A stretch of 64,000 nucleotides of DNA from Xanthomonas campestris pv. phormiicola (GCA_025666215.1 CP102593.1:4787001-4851000); one strand, 5' to 3'. Counted from the stretch's first letter, positions 14,815-25,457 are shown. Made by a program: numbers and translations. Notes: generated by a model from the letters alone, not told the origin.

Positions 14815-16692
14815 TCAGGGATTGCTGGGAGAACGCGGCATTCCCGCCGGCGCCGTATCCAGGGCCCCGATCAGCAACCGCACGATCGGCGTGCCCAAGC
14901 CGGTGGTGTAGTTGTACTTGCCCTTGACCGGCACGTCGTTGTTGACCAAGCCGTTGTAGCCGGGGATGCCGCGGTGCAGGGCCTGCGGAGAATTGGACGC
15001 CAGTCGGTACAGGTAATCGTTGAGATTGCCCTGGCGCCCCTGCTTCTCCACCAATAGCGCGGCAGCGCTGGCGAACTCCGGGGCCGCGACGCTGGTGCCG
15101 ACCAATGGCGTGATGGCTCCCTTGAAGACCGTGTAAACGGCACTTTTTCCTTCTGCGCAAGGCTGCGTTGCAATGCCGGGGCAGCCACCGACCAGCATGC
15201 CGATGTCCGGCAGCGTGCGCATCGACGAGCGGGTGCCACCAAACGCACGCAGCTGGTAGGCCGGACGCTGGAACAGCGTGCTGACCCCGCCACCTGCGCC
15301 GAAATAACCGCCGGCCAACAGCGCGCCGACGCCATAGTAATCCTTGGCCATCAGCGGATCTGCATAAGCGCTCTCGCCGCGGTAGCTGGAATCGAGCGAG
15401 CCCTTCTTGTAATTGGTGAACAGATTGCCGCCGCCTACCGCGGTCACATTCGGGTCGACCGCCGGGTGGTCGACCCCTCGCACGAAGTGCCCATCCTTTC
15501 CATCGACCAGATAGTCTGTGTCCGCGCAATCGAGACCGGCATTGTCGCCGCTGGCGGCGACGAACGTGATGCCCTGTGCATTGCCCTGCTTGAACAACGC
15601 ATTGTAGGCATGCAACGTCGAGGTGAAGTCCTTGCCGTCGTTGTAGGCCTTGGTGTAGTACAGCTCGCAAAAGCCGAAGGAGGAACTGACCACGTCCGCC
15701 TCATTGTCCTTGACGATCTGCTGGTAGCCGGCCAGGACCGAGGCGTCGGTGAGATCGGGGATTACGTACAGCAGCACATGCGCGCCGGGTGCGCCGCCAA
15801 GTGCCATCTGCACGTCGAGGATGGCCTCACCCGCCGCATTGTCGTTGCCGTCCTGCAGGCCGGGCTTGGCGCCCGCCACATAGCGGCGTTGATACAGCTT
15901 GGGATTGGCGTGGTCGCTAGCGTAGCGGCTGAACTTCTCGTGTTCGAACATGGCGTCTATGTCCGAATCCAGCACATCGCTGGAGATCAGGATAGCGATG
16001 GTGGTCCCGGTCCCGTCGAGGCGGCGCTGCTGGCCGGGCGCGCCGATCATGCTCTGGTAGGACGGATAGCCGTACGCTTGCTTGAGATCGTTGTACCAGT
16101 AGTAGACGTCGACACTTCCATCGCGGTTGCGGGGATCCACATCGAGCCGATGCGACAACACATGCTTCGGCGGCGGCCCCTTGGTCAGGCCGGTGACGAC
16201 CGCGCCGCTGTCGCGCAGCGCAACCGGCAACTGCAGCTCGCTGGTAGTCGTCAGCCTGGCCTGGCTGCCCTGCTGCAGATCGAGCGACAGCGGCGCGGCG
16301 AACAAGCGCTCGACATTGTCTGCGCTCGCGGTGACGTGCAGGGCCGAGCCCTGCTGCGCGACCGACATGTGCGCGGCCTGCAAGGCCGAGCGCACGCGTT
16401 CGACCTGGGCCGGCGACGGCGCGAAGCGGCTGTCGAACTCGGCGCGCGACAGCCAGTGATGGTAGTGCGGCGACACCGGATCCTGGATGTCCGCCAGCAA
16501 CGCGTCCAGCCCGGCTTCGTCGCGCAACGGCAGGTGCACGTCGAAGGTGACCGGTGCGGCGCGCAACGTGGCGGACATGGCGGCAAGCCTGGCGTCGGTG
16601 GCGTCCTGCGCGGCATGGGCACTGCCGAACACGAGCGCGCTTGCGGACAACAGGGCGGCCAGCAACGGCCGGCGGCGAATACGATCGATCAT
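14815..16692 (-). CDS. Secreted S53 sedolisin-type serine-carboxyl peptidase
   Basis: A 625-residue protein with a signal peptide (about 1-28), a pro-kumamolisin activation domain (about 30-180, with a SPHYHHWLSRAEF motif) and a sedolisin catalytic domain. The catalytic Glu and Asp are in GEAILDVQMALG, the oxyanion region is in SSSFGFCE, and the serine is in GTSVAAPEFAS. Such enzymes are secreted as zymogens and work at acid pH; Xanthomonas is a known source (xanthomonapepsin family). The start at 16692 (MIDRIRRRPL) gives a clean signal peptide. No secretion gene is adjacent. Confidence 0.93.
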   Translation of the reverse strand: MIDRIRRRPLLAALLSASALVFGSAHAAQDATDARLAAMSATLRAAPVTFDVHLPLRDEAGLDALLADIQDPVSPHYHHWLSRAEFDSRFAPSPAQVERVRSALQAAHMSVAQQGSALHVTASADNVERLFAAPLSLDLQQGSQARLTTTSELQLPVALRDSGAVVTGLTKGPPPKHVLSHRLDVDPRNRDGSVDVYYWYNDLKQAYGYPSYQSMIGAPGQQRRLDGTGTTIAILISSDVLDSDIDAMFEHEKFSRYASDHANPKLYQRRYVAGAKPGLQDGNDNAAGEAILDVQMALGGAPGAHVLLYVIPDLTDASVLAGYQQIVKDNEADVVSSSFGFCELYYTKAYNDGKDFTSTLHAYNALFKQGNAQGITFVAASGDNAGLDCADTDYLVDGKDGHFVRGVDHPAVDPNVTAVGGGNLFTNYKKGSLDSSYRGESAYADPLMAKDYYGVGALLAGGYFGAGGGVSTLFQRPAYQLRAFGGTRSSMRTLPDIGMLVGGCPGIATQPCAEGKSAVYTVFKGAITPLVGTSVAAPEFASAAALLVEKQGRQGNLNDYLYRLASNSPQALHRGIPGYNGLVNNDVPVKGKYNYTTGLGTPIVRLLIGALDTAPAGMPRSPSNP

Positions 16693-17389
16693 GGTGTCTC
16701 TCTCCGTGGTGGAATGATATGGCGCCACCTGCAGGGCGATGGCCGGCGCAGGCGACGTTGCATGGACAACAAAAAACGCGCAGCGGTATTGCGCGCCAAG
16801 ACGAACGGGCGACCGACTGCCGCACCTGCACAGCCAACGCGGGCGCGCGCAAGCGCAATGACGGCGTCACTGCGCATGCGCAACCAATCCGGGTCTTCAC
16901 CGGACAGGTCAGCGGCCGTGCCATGCGGTCATTCGATCCATGTTCCGACAACGTCACGAGCGCAGAGCTGACGATGTGAAACGCGCCGATGATTCATGAA
17001 GATTTTTGCCGAAACCTTGACGGCGCACCGCATTCTGCATCTTGGAAGAAATGCATCGGCAATGTTTCATGGCGGCCGCCGATGCCGCTGCACCCGTCTG
17101 AAAGCATCTGCCGACAGCAGGCTTGTCTGCGCACTGCAAAGCGGGAGCAGCAGATGTTCATTCTTCAACGATCGCCTTCCACTGCCAGCGCTCAGTTGCT
17201 TTCCATGGAAGCGCACCGCGCGCGCACGACAACGCGATCGCTGCGCGGCGCATGCAGCGGGCCAGCTGCGACGCAGCAGACACATGTATCGCCTGCACCT
17301 GCATTGCATGACAACCGCAACACGCATGACCCGATTCTGAAATGTCGCTGTCGCATCGTCGCAGGACCTCCTTAACGAATTTCCCACAC
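16693..17389. other. Divergent promoter region of the sedolisin and TonB receptor genes
   Basis: Nearly 700 bases without a credible gene. It is less GC-rich than the flanking coding DNA. Open frames here (for example 16989-17375) have unnatural composition and no ribosome-binding site. It should carry the promoters of both neighbours; no clear PhoB, Fur or Clp site was found by eye. Confidence 0.6.
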
Positions 17390-19690
17390 ATGCCTACCCA
17401 TCACCTGCTGAGCGCGGCGATCCTCGCCGCGTTGCTGTCGTCACCGCTGGCGGCGCACGCGGCGGACGCGCCGGTCGACGGCGCGGCGAGCGACGCCCGC
17501 CAACTCGATACGGTCTCGGTGATCGGCCAGGGCGAAACCCGCCAGGTGCAGCGCATCACCCGCCAGGACGTGCCGGTCCTGCCGCCGGGCACCAGCATCC
17601 AGAAGCTGCTCAACCGCATTCCCGGCGTCAACGTGCAGTCCAACGACGCGTTCGGCGCCAACGAGGAATCGCAGACGGTGAGCCTGCGCGGCTTCAACGG
17701 CACGCGCCTGGGCTATACGCTCGACGGCCTGCCGCTGGGCGACAACGCCTATGGCAACTACAACGGCTTGAACATCAGCCGCGCGCTGATCGCCGAGAAC
17801 TTCGGCGGCGTGGAGCTGGCCTCGGGCATCGGCAGCCTGGGCACCGCGTCCACCAGCAACCTCGGCGGCACCGTGCAGTATTTCTCGGACGACCCGTCCA
17901 CCGAAACCGGCGTGCGCCTGTCGCAGACGGTCGGCTCGGACCAGAACCGCCGCACCTACCTGCGCCTGGACACCGGCGAGCACAACGGCTTCTCCGCGTA
18001 CCTGTCAGGCGTCTACGCCAGCGCCGACATGTGGGCCGACCCGAAATCGCCGACCCACACCGCGCAGTTCAACGGCAAGGGCGTGTACCAGTTCGACGGC
18101 GGCAAGATCACCGCCTTCGTCGATACCTCGCGCACCTCGCAGGCCGACTACGCCTACCTGTCCAAGAGCGGCCTGCACCGCGGCCTGGGCTGGGACTGGA
18201 ACCTGTACGCGCCGGACTGGCAGCGCGCGCTGGCCGCGGCCTATTGCGCGCCGGCCACCCGCGACGCCAGCCGCTGCGGCTACAGCGGCGGCGTGGACAA
18301 CATCGACGACGCGTACTACCAGAGCCGCGCGCTGCGCAACGACGACCTGTACTACCTCGCGGGCGATTTCCAGCCCTCCGACGCGGTGAGCGTGCACACC
18401 CAGGTCTACCACCACGAGAACGAGGGCCAGGGCCACTGGTGGTCGCCGGGCCAGGCCTCGAACCCGGGCACGCCGCAGGCGCTGCCGATCTCGATCCGCA
18501 GCACCAACTACACCATCAACCGCACCGGCGGCATCGCCTCGCTGGGCTGGGACCTGGGCCCGCACCACCTGGAAGCGGGCGTGTGGTACGAGCGCAACAA
18601 GCACCACGTGGAGCGCAATTTCTACTGGATCGACGGCCCGATCGACGACGACCTGTTCCTCAGCGGCCCGGACCGCCGGCTGTTCTCGCAGGACTACGTG
18701 ATCACCACCAAGCAGGCCTATGTGCAGGGCACCTTCAAGCTGCTCGACGAGCGCCTGACCCTGGACATCGGCGCGAAGAGCCCGCACACCACGATGACCG
18801 CGCACGAGACGCCGGGGATCGCGGTGGAGTCGCCGGTGGCCAACGGCACGCTCAAGGCCAGCGAGGCGCTGCTGCCGCAGGCGGGCGTGAGCTATCGCCT
18901 GGCCGAAGGGCAGGAGGTGTTCGCCTCCTATGCCGAGAACATCGCCGCGTTCCAGGGCGGCGGCGCCGGCGGCCCGCTGCTGGTGACCCAGGCCTCGTTC
19001 GACGCCAGCGTCGGCGCGCTGGAACCGGAGAAGTCCAAGACCTTCGAGGCCGGCTACCGCCTGGTGCGCGACCAGTTCGAGGCCTCGCTGGTCGGCTACG
19101 ACGTGACCTTCGACAACCGCCTGCTCTCGCTCAATCCCTGCCCGAGCATCCAGCAGGGCACCTCGGCGGCGTGCACCACGCGCTTCTTCAACGTCGGCTC
19201 GGTCAGCAGCCGCGGCGGCGAGCTGACCTTCATCTGGAAGCCGACCGCGCACCTGCAGTGGTACAACTCGGCCTCGGTCAACCGCTCCACCTACGACGAC
19301 AACTACGTGCAGAACGGCGTGACCATCCCCACCGCCGGCAAGTACACGGTGGACACGCCCAAGCGCATGGTCACCAGCGAGATCAGCTGGACCTACAACG
19401 GCTGGAACGCGAACCTGCGCGGCAAGTACACCGGACAGCGCTACTACACCTACACCAACGACCAGGGCTTCGGCGGCTACACCGCCTTCGACGCCGGCAC
19501 CGGCTACGACTTCGGCGCGGTGTCGTTCCTGCAGGACCTGAAGCTGTCGCTCAACGTGACCAACCTCACCGACAAGCGCTACGCCTCCAACCTCACCGCC
19601 TTCAGCAACAGCGATCCGAACGGGCGCTCGCTGGCCTTCCATGCCAGCGCGCCGCGGCAGGTGTTCCTGACCCTGGACGCGCGCTTCTGA
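17390..19690 (+). CDS. TonB-dependent outer-membrane receptor
   Basis: A 766-residue receptor: signal peptide (1 to about 24, ending AHAAD), plug domain (about 40-165) with IPGVNVQSND, SQTVSLRGFNGTR and a GTASTSNLGGTVQYFS segment, then a 22-strand-type barrel ending in the typical aromatic C-terminus (VFLTLDARF). It takes up a large or scarce ligand with energy from TonB-ExbBD. The next gene, 41 bases after its stop, is a secreted glycerophosphodiester phosphodiesterase, so a phosphodiester-containing or phosphate-linked substrate is plausible. The substrate cannot be deduced from sequence alone. Confidence 0.92.
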   Translation: MPTHHLLSAAILAALLSSPLAAHAADAPVDGAASDARQLDTVSVIGQGETRQVQRITRQDVPVLPPGTSIQKLLNRIPGVNVQSNDAFGANEESQTVSLRGFNGTRLGYTLDGLPLGDNAYGNYNGLNISRALIAENFGGVELASGIGSLGTASTSNLGGTVQYFSDDPSTETGVRLSQTVGSDQNRRTYLRLDTGEHNGFSAYLSGVYASADMWADPKSPTHTAQFNGKGVYQFDGGKITAFVDTSRTSQADYAYLSKSGLHRGLGWDWNLYAPDWQRALAAAYCAPATRDASRCGYSGGVDNIDDAYYQSRALRNDDLYYLAGDFQPSDAVSVHTQVYHHENEGQGHWWSPGQASNPGTPQALPISIRSTNYTINRTGGIASLGWDLGPHHLEAGVWYERNKHHVERNFYWIDGPIDDDLFLSGPDRRLFSQDYVITTKQAYVQGTFKLLDERLTLDIGAKSPHTTMTAHETPGIAVESPVANGTLKASEALLPQAGVSYRLAEGQEVFASYAENIAAFQGGGAGGPLLVTQASFDASVGALEPEKSKTFEAGYRLVRDQFEASLVGYDVTFDNRLLSLNPCPSIQQGTSAACTTRFFNVGSVSSRGGELTFIWKPTAHLQWYNSASVNRSTYDDNYVQNGVTIPTAGKYTVDTPKRMVTSEISWTYNGWNANLRGKYTGQRYYTYTNDQGFGGYTAFDAGTGYDFGAVSFLQDLKLSLNVTNLTDKRYASNLTAFSNSDPNGRSLAFHASAPRQVFLTLDARF

Positions 19691-19731
19691 ACGCGCGCAT
19701 CCTGCCCCCACCTGGCCGCCAAGCGCATGCG

Positions 19732-20838
19732 ATGATGAAACCCATGGTCTGGATGCTGGGATGTTCGATGGCGCTGTCGTCGCTGACCGCCGCGGCCGAA
19801 ACGGTCGCGGCTGCGGGTACGCACAAGCCGCTGGTGATCGGCCACCGCGGCGCCAGCGCGCTGCGCCCCGAGCACACGCTGGCGTCGTATGCGAAGGCCA
19901 TCGCCGACGGCGCCGACTTCATCGAGCCGGACCTGGTCTCGACCAAGGATGGCGCACTGCTGGCGCGCCACGAGAACGAGATCGGCGCCACCACCGACGT
20001 CGCCGCGCATCCGGAGTTCGCCGCGCGCAAGACGGTCAAGCAGATCGACGGGCAGCGCGTGGAGGGCTGGTTCACCGAGGACTTCACCCTGGCCGAGCTG
20101 AAGACGCTGCGCGCGCGCGAGCGCCTGCCGCAACTGCGCGGCACCGCCTTCGATGGGCAGTTCCAGTTGCTCACCTTCGACGAGATCATCGATTTCGCCG
20201 CGGCCGAATCGGCCGCGCGCGGACTCCCGATCGGGCTGATCCCGGAGATCAAGCACGGCACCTATTTCCAGTCGCTGGGCCTGGCGATGGAGGACAAGGT
20301 GCTGGCCACGCTGGACGCGCATGCGTACACGCGCAGCGCGCCGGTGATCGTGCAGTCGTTCGAGATCGGCAACCTGCAGTCCCTGCACCGCAAGCTCGGC
20401 AAGGACCATCCGAACGTGCGCCTGGTGCAGTTGCTGGGCGATCCGAAGGAACGCCCGGGCGACCAGCTGCGCAATGGCCCGACCTATGCACAGATGGGCA
20501 GCGCGCAGGGCCTGCGCGAAATTGCCAGGTATGCGCAACTGGTCAGCCCCAGCCTGCGCACCATCATCCCGGTCGATGCCGACGGCGCGCTGGCCGCGCC
20601 TACCGCCTTCGTCGCCGATGCGCATGCGGCTGGGCTGCAGGTGGTGCCGTACACGTTCCGTCCGGAGAACTATTTCCTGCCCAAGCACCTGCAGGATGCG
20701 CGCGGTCCGGCCGCGGTGAATGCCGCCGGCAGCATCGCCGAGATGCGCGCGTTCATTGCCGCGGGCGTGGATGCCTTCTTCACCGACGATCCGGCGGTTG
20801 GGCGTGCCGCGGTGGATGGGACGGCGGTGCCGCGCTAG
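19732..20838 (+). CDS. glpQ: Periplasmic glycerophosphodiester phosphodiesterase
   Basis: A 368-residue GlpQ-type enzyme that hydrolyses glycerophosphodiesters to glycerol-3-phosphate and an alcohol. It has a signal peptide (about 1-22, ending LTAAAE). The TIM-barrel motifs are visible: IGHRGASALRPEHTLASY with the catalytic His, IEPDLVSTKDG with a metal-binding Glu/Asp, and a second His in LLARHENE. The C-terminal VDAFFTDDPAVG matches the family. Length agrees with GlpQ (about 358). It is 41 bases downstream of the TonB receptor gene, likely in one transcript. Confidence 0.93.
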   Translation: MMKPMVWMLGCSMALSSLTAAAETVAAAGTHKPLVIGHRGASALRPEHTLASYAKAIADGADFIEPDLVSTKDGALLARHENEIGATTDVAAHPEFAARKTVKQIDGQRVEGWFTEDFTLAELKTLRARERLPQLRGTAFDGQFQLLTFDEIIDFAAAESAARGLPIGLIPEIKHGTYFQSLGLAMEDKVLATLDAHAYTRSAPVIVQSFEIGNLQSLHRKLGKDHPNVRLVQLLGDPKERPGDQLRNGPTYAQMGSAQGLREIARYAQLVSPSLRTIIPVDADGALAAPTAFVADAHAAGLQVVPYTFRPENYFLPKHLQDARGPAAVNAAGSIAEMRAFIAAGVDAFFTDDPAVGRAAVDGTAVPR

Positions 20839-20928
20839 CGCTGGCGCGTTCTCCAGGGTCCGCCAGCCCGATTGTGGGAGCGACTTCAGTGGCGACAGGC
20901 TTCACCGGTAACGCCCGTCGCGACTGAA
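20839..20928. repeat. Intergenic repeat left of element copy B
   Basis: Contains 'gtgggagcgacttcagtggcgac' -type sequence and ends in CGTCGCGACTGAA, directly against copy B. It is the left half of the repeat into which the element appears to have inserted. Confidence 0.65.
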
Positions 20929-21027
20929 GGGCACCTCTAATAACCTCGATTCTAAAAATTTCGCACTATGCGCATCAATGACTTGCGAGCGTTTTAGTCG
21001 AGTTTTTTGGGGTTATTAGAGGTGCCC
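20929..21027 (+). mobile_element. 99-bp MITE-like element, copy B
   Basis: Same element as at 8186-8284 but in the opposite orientation, with two differences in 99 bases. The terminal inverted repeats are GGGCACCTCTAATAACC and GGTTATTAGAGGTGCCC. It is flanked by TGAA on both sides; removing the element and one TGAA restores an uninterrupted 'cgcgactgaagtcgctccc' repeat, so TGAA looks like a 4-bp target duplication. No coding capacity. Confidence 0.82.
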
Positions 21028-21370
21028 TGAAGTCGCTCCCACAGGGATGCTCTACGCATCCGGACGATCCGAATGGGCACCGCGCCCCTGCAGGAGCGCT
21101 TGAGCCCGATAGCGTCTGGTCGCGGCTGAAGCCTGCACTGGCCCACAAGGATGCATGCGTTTTGTGGGAGGGACTTCAGTCCCGACGCGTGAGACCGCGG
21201 CTTCCGCATCGCCAAGCGCCGGTGCAGGAGCGGCTTCAGCCGCGACCGGAGAATGCAAAGGCCGGATCGATCGAACCAGGAAGAGCATCGCGGCTGATGC
21301 CACGAAGCCAGCCTGAGCCTGCTGCACGTGCACAGCAAGCGCACGCTGGCCGCGGCGCCAGCGCACGGCG
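21028..21370. repeat. Further intergenic repeats upstream of yhhQ
   Basis: At least three variants of the 'gtgggag(g/c)gacttcagtc(c/g)cgac' repeat occur near 21028-21050, 21160-21190 and 21225-21245. Open frames over this stretch are repeat artefacts. No gene is called. Confidence 0.65.
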
Positions 21371-21410
21371 ATAATGCGCCGCTTCGCCTCACCCGCAGCG
21401 CAACCGCCCC

Positions 21411-22004
21411 ATGCCTCCGCCCTCCCCGCCATCGCCCGCGTTCGCCGCATTGACCCCGCGCGCCCTGCTGCTGGCGGTGCTGGCGATGGGCGCCGTCGTG
21501 TTGCTGTCGAACGTGCTGGTGCAGTTCCCGATCAACGACTGGCTGACCTGGGGCGCCTTCAGCTATCCAGTGGCGTTCCTGGTCAGCAACCTGATCAATC
21601 GCCGCTTCGGCCCGCGCGCGGCGCGGCGCGTGGCCTGGTGCGGCTTCGCGCTGGCGGTGCTGCTGTCGATCTGGATCGCCACCCCGCGCATCGCCGCCGC
21701 CTCGTGCCTGGCGTTCATCGCCGCGCAACTGCTGGACATCGCCGTGTTCGACCGCCTGCGCCGCGGCCGCTGGTGGCGCGCGCCGATCGTCGCCACCACC
21801 TGCAGCGCGACGCTGGACACGACGATCTTCTGGTCGATCGCCTTCGCCGGCTCGGCGCTGCCGTGGCTCAGCTGGGCCGCCGGCGACCTGGCGGTGAAGC
21901 TGGGCATCGGCGTGTTCCTGCTGGCGCCGTTCCGCGCGCTGCTGTGGCGGACCGCCCCGCCGGCCGCCGCCGATGCATCGGCCACGCGCGCGCCGCAGCG
22001 TTAG
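21411..22004 (+). CDS. yhhQ: Queuosine precursor transporter (VUT/YhhQ family)
   Basis: A 197-residue integral membrane protein with about six hydrophobic segments. It has the family signatures PINDWLTWGAFSYPVAFLVSNLINRRFG near residues 44-72 (seen as NDWLTWGAFSYPV and LVSNLINRRFG) and LLDIAVFDRLRR in the centre. YhhQ imports preQ0/preQ1 for tRNA queuosine synthesis. Length is slightly under the E. coli protein (221). It stands alone between repeats and a short membrane-protein gene. Confidence 0.9.
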   Translation: MPPPSPPSPAFAALTPRALLLAVLAMGAVVLLSNVLVQFPINDWLTWGAFSYPVAFLVSNLINRRFGPRAARRVAWCGFALAVLLSIWIATPRIAAASCLAFIAAQLLDIAVFDRLRRGRWWRAPIVATTCSATLDTTIFWSIAFAGSALPWLSWAAGDLAVKLGIGVFLLAPFRALLWRTAPPAAADASATRAPQR

Positions 22005-22310
22005 GGCGAGCCGCGATCGCCTGGCGGCCGCCATGGAATCAGGCACCCCGGCGTTTGCGCAGACGTCCCGGCCTGGCAACGCGCAGCCACGCAAGCGCGA
22101 ATGCACCGACCCGCAGGCACTCGCCACGCCAGGCCGACTTCGGCAACATCGTCGCCGAGCCGGTGCGATGGATCGAACAACGCCGCTACGTGCGGTCGCG
22201 CAGGTAACTCGGATCCAAAACACGCCTCGAATGCTTCCCCGCGACGCATCGACGACGGCACGACCCGGACGCGAATCGGCCACCGCACAAACGAAAGGAA
22301 GCGAAGACCC
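22005..22310. other. Intergenic region, no gene seen
   Basis: About 300 bases between yhhQ and a small membrane protein. Short frames do not look coding. The only clear element is the ribosome-binding site AAAGGAAG at 22294-22301 for the next gene. Confidence 0.5.
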
Positions 22311-22538
22311 ATGACATCGAACCACAGCCGCATGCTCCGCGATCCACTGCTTCTTCCGCTCTTGCTCGCCTCGCTGTTGAATGCGCTTTGCGCAGACGTT
22401 CTTTGGCAGAAAATTGCGGCCGCATGCGCCCTGGGCCCCGGCTGGCCGGAATTGCTGCAAGGACTCTGCGGCTTTGTTCTGCTTGTGCTCATGCTCATCA
22501 GGGCGCTTTGGCTCAAAAAGCGAATCAACCCCGGATGA
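22311..22538 (+). CDS. Small hypothetical membrane protein
   Basis: A 75-residue protein I do not recognise. It has AAAGGAAG nine bases before the ATG, a first hydrophobic segment (LLLPLLLASLLNALCADVLW, about residues 12-31) and a second one (LLQGLCGFVLLVLMLIRALW, about 48-67), with a basic tail KKRIN. It probably spans the inner membrane twice. It is convergent with glnE, 90 bases apart. Confidence 0.6.
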   Translation: MTSNHSRMLRDPLLLPLLLASLLNALCADVLWQKIAAACALGPGWPELLQGLCGFVLLVLMLIRALWLKKRINPG

Positions 22539-22628
22539 CGGGCATGCCCCATGTTCGCCTCAGCGGCCTGCCATCCACGTCCGGGCAGGCCGGGTCGGAT
22601 CCGGCGGGCCGTCGGCGGGCCCGCCGCG

Positions 22629-25457
22629 CTATCGTCCGCTGCGCCCCGGCTCGAACGCCAGCCCCTTGGCCTGCGCCGCGGCGGCGATCGCCGCGCGCGC
22701 GTGCTCGATCGCGGGGGTAATCACGGTCAGCCGTGGGCGTCGATCCAGCGTGCAGGCCAGGCCGGCATCGACCAGCGTCGCGTGCGCCTCGTGCAAACTG
22801 GCGGCAGTCGGCGCATCGAACCATGCGCAGCCCGCCAATGCGTCGATCAGCGCCGGCGTGGCGCGCGGCACGGTCAGCTCGGGATGCTGCGCGGCGCCGA
22901 GCAGCACCCCGGCCTGCAGCAGGAATTCCAGATCGACCAGACCGCCGGCGCCCTGCTTCAGGTCGAAGCGCGCGGCATCGCTGCGATCCAGTTCGGCGCG
23001 CATGCGTGCGCGCATCTTCAACACTTCCTCGCGTAGCTGCGCCGCGTCGCGCGGGCGCGCCAGGGTCTGCGCTCGCACCTGCTCGAAGCGTTGCAGCAAC
23101 ACGGCATCGCCGGCGACGCCGCGCGCGCGCACCAGCGCCTGGTGCTCCCAGGTCCAGGCGCGCTCGCGCTGGTACTCGGTATAGCTGGCCAGCGACGACA
23201 CCAGCGCGCCCTTGCCGCCGTCCGGGCGCAGGCGCACGTCGATGTCGTACAGGCGGCCGCCGCCGGTGACCGCGCCGAGCAGGGCGATCACCTTCTGCGC
23301 CAGCCGCGCGAACCAGCGCCCGCTCTCCAGCGGCCGCGGCCCGGCGGAGGCCTCCACGCCGGCGGCATGGTCGTACAGGAACACCAGGTCCAGGTCCGAG
23401 CCGATGCCCAGTTCGATGCCGCCGAGGCTGCCGTAGCCGACGATCGCGAAACTGCCGCCGGTCACTTCGCCATGCGCCGCGGCCAGTTCGGCGCGGGCCA
23501 GGCGCAGCACCGTGAGCACCACGCCTTCGGCCAGCTGCGCGAGCTGGCGGGCGCTGTGCACCGCCGGTTGGCGCCGGTCCAGCGCGGCCAGGGCGATGCG
23601 GAAACTCAGCGCCTGGCGCGCTTCGTTGAGGCCGCGCAGCGCGGCTTCGGCGTCGTCGCCGGCCGCGGCGACCGCGCTGTCGCACAGCCGCTGCATCGCC
23701 GCCCGGTCCGGCATCGGCCCGGCGACGCGGCTGTCGAGCAGTTCGTCGAGCAGCAGCGGATAGGCGGCCAGCCGTTCGGACAGGAACGCGCTGCGCGCCA
23801 GCACGTCGACCAGCCGCGCCAGCGCGCTGGGTTGTTCGTCGAGCAGCGCCAGGTAGCTGGCGCGGCGCAGGATCGCCTGCAGCAGACCGAGCACGCGGTG
23901 CAACGCGGCATCGGCCTGCGGCGAGCGCGCGGCGGCGTGCAGCAACGCGGGCAACACCCGGTCAAGGCGCGCGCGCGCCGCGTCCGACAGCGCGCGCACG
24001 CCCAGCGATTGCACGAAGCCGCGCAGCGCCTGGTCGGCGCCGTCGGCATCGGCGAAGCCGGCCGCGGCCAGCGCCTGCGCACCGGCTTCGTCGGGCAAGC
24101 CGCGCCAGTAGCTGGCCAGCGCATCCGGCGCCACCGCCTGTACCCGCGGCGCCAGCAACTCGGCGAATTCGGCGGCGACGCGGTCGCGCTGCACCTGCAG
24201 CGCGGCATACAGCTGCGTCCAGTCGGCGTAACCGAGACCGAGCGCGATGCGCGCGCGGTCCAGCGCATCCTCGGGCAAGGCATGGGTCTGCGCGTCGCGC
24301 AGCATCTGCAGGCGGTTCTCGACCTGGCGCAGGAACCGGTACGCGTGGGCCAGCGCCGCGCCATCCGCGGCCGCGACCTGCCCGCTGGCGACCAGCGCCT
24401 GCAACGCGGGCAACAGGCGGCGCTCGCGCAGCGCCGGCTCGCGGCCGCCGCGGATCAGTTGCAGCGACTGCACCAGGAACTCGATCTCGCGGATGCCGCC
24501 GGGACCGCGCTTGATGTCGTCCAGGCGGTCGTGGCGCGCGACTTCGGCAGTGATCGCCGCCTTCATCTCGCGCAACCCGTCGAGCGCGGTGAAGTCGAGG
24601 TAGCGCCGGTACACGAACGGGCGCAGCGTCTGCAGCCAGTCCTCGCCGGCAGCGATGTCGCCGGCCACCGCGCGCGCCTTCAGCCATGCATAGCGCTCCC
24701 AGTCGCGGCCCTCGCGCTGGAAGTAGTGATCCATGCCGGCGAACGACAGCGCCACCCGCCCGGCGCTGCCGAACGGACGCAGGCGCAGGTCCACCCGATG
24801 CGAGAAGCCATCGGCGGTGGTCTCGTCCAGCAGCCGCGCCAGGCGCTGGCCGAGGCGCGCGAAATATTCCTCGGCGGCGAGCGGGCGCGCGCCGTCGGAC
24901 TCGCCGCCCTGCGGATAGGCGTAGACCAGATCCACGTCCGAGGAGAAATTCAGTTCGCCGCCGCCGAGCTTGCCCAGGCCGAACACCACCAGCCGCTGCG
25001 CGCTGCCGTCGGCGGCGCGGACCACACCGTGACGGGTGGCGAATTCGCCTTCCAGCGCCTGCAGCGCCACGTCCAGGCAGGTCTCGGCCAACTGCGTGCT
25101 GCCGGCCAGGGTCGCATCGACGTCGTCCAGGCCGAGCACGTCGCGCCATACCAGCCGCGCCGAGGCGGCGGCGCGATAGCGGCGCAGTTGCGCCGGCCAT
25201 GCCGCCGGCTGCGCCGGATCCAGCGGCGGCACGGGCACCGGCGGCGGATCGGGCTGCGCCAGCTGCGCGAGCAACGCCGGTTGCCGGCACACCGTGTCGA
25301 GCAGGAAATCGCTGGCGAGCACGGCGCGCTGCAGGTCGGCGTCGAAACCCGGGCGATCGGGCCAGGGCCGTGCGCCAACGGCCTGGCGCAGCCGCGCCAG
25401 GTTGCGGTCGAGCAAGGGCTGCACGGTGTCGGGGACAAGCGGGGAGGAGGCGGGCAT
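22629..25457 (-). CDS. glnE: Bifunctional glutamine synthetase adenylyltransferase/deadenylase
   Basis: A 942-residue protein (E. coli GlnE is 946). It adds AMP to and removes AMP from glutamine synthetase under control of PII (GlnB). Both nucleotidyltransferase domains are visible: the N-terminal one with [26 protein letters not shown] residues (G-x-GGxELNxxSDxDL), and the C-terminal one with [37 protein letters not shown] segment ends the first half, and a similar [11 protein letters not shown] segment ends the second. The start at 25457 gives the family length; the open frame extends 115 codons further upstream without family similarity. Confidence 0.96.
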   Translation of the reverse strand: MPASSPLVPDTVQPLLDRNLARLRQAVGARPWPDRPGFDADLQRAVLASDFLLDTVCRQPALLAQLAQPDPPPVPVPPLDPAQPAAWPAQLRRYRAAASARLVWRDVLGLDDVDATLAGSTQLAETCLDVALQALEGEFATRHGVVRAADGSAQRLVVFGLGKLGGGELNFSSDVDLVYAYPQGGESDGARPLAAEEYFARLGQRLARLLDETTADGFSHRVDLRLRPFGSAGRVALSFAGMDHYFQREGRDWERYAWLKARAVAGDIAAGEDWLQTLRPFVYRRYLDFTALDGLREMKAAITAEVARHDRLDDIKRGPGGIREIEFLVQSLQLIRGGREPALRERRLLPALQALVASGQVAAADGAALAHAYRFLRQVENRLQMLRDAQTHALPEDALDRARIALGLGYADWTQLYAALQVQRDRVAAEFAELLAPRVQAVAPDALASYWRGLPDEAGAQALAAAGFADADGADQALRGFVQSLGVRALSDAARARLDRVLPALLHAAARSPQADAALHRVLGLLQAILRRASYLALLDEQPSALARLVDVLARSAFLSERLAAYPLLLDELLDSRVAGPMPDRAAMQRLCDSAVAAAGDDAEAALRGLNEARQALSFRIALAALDRRQPAVHSARQLAQLAEGVVLTVLRLARAELAAAHGEVTGGSFAIVGYGSLGGIELGIGSDLDLVFLYDHAAGVEASAGPRPLESGRWFARLAQKVIALLGAVTGGGRLYDIDVRLRPDGGKGALVSSLASYTEYQRERAWTWEHQALVRARGVAGDAVLLQRFEQVRAQTLARPRDAAQLREEVLKMRARMRAELDRSDAARFDLKQGAGGLVDLEFLLQAGVLLGAAQHPELTVPRATPALIDALAGCAWFDAPTAASLHEAHATLVDAGLACTLDRRPRLTVITPAIEHARAAIAAAAQAKGLAFEPGRSGR

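Noticed and set aside
16989..17375. 128-codon frame between sedolisin and the TonB receptor
   Set aside because: No ribosome-binding site, no natural composition, and it overlaps the promoter area of two divergent genes.
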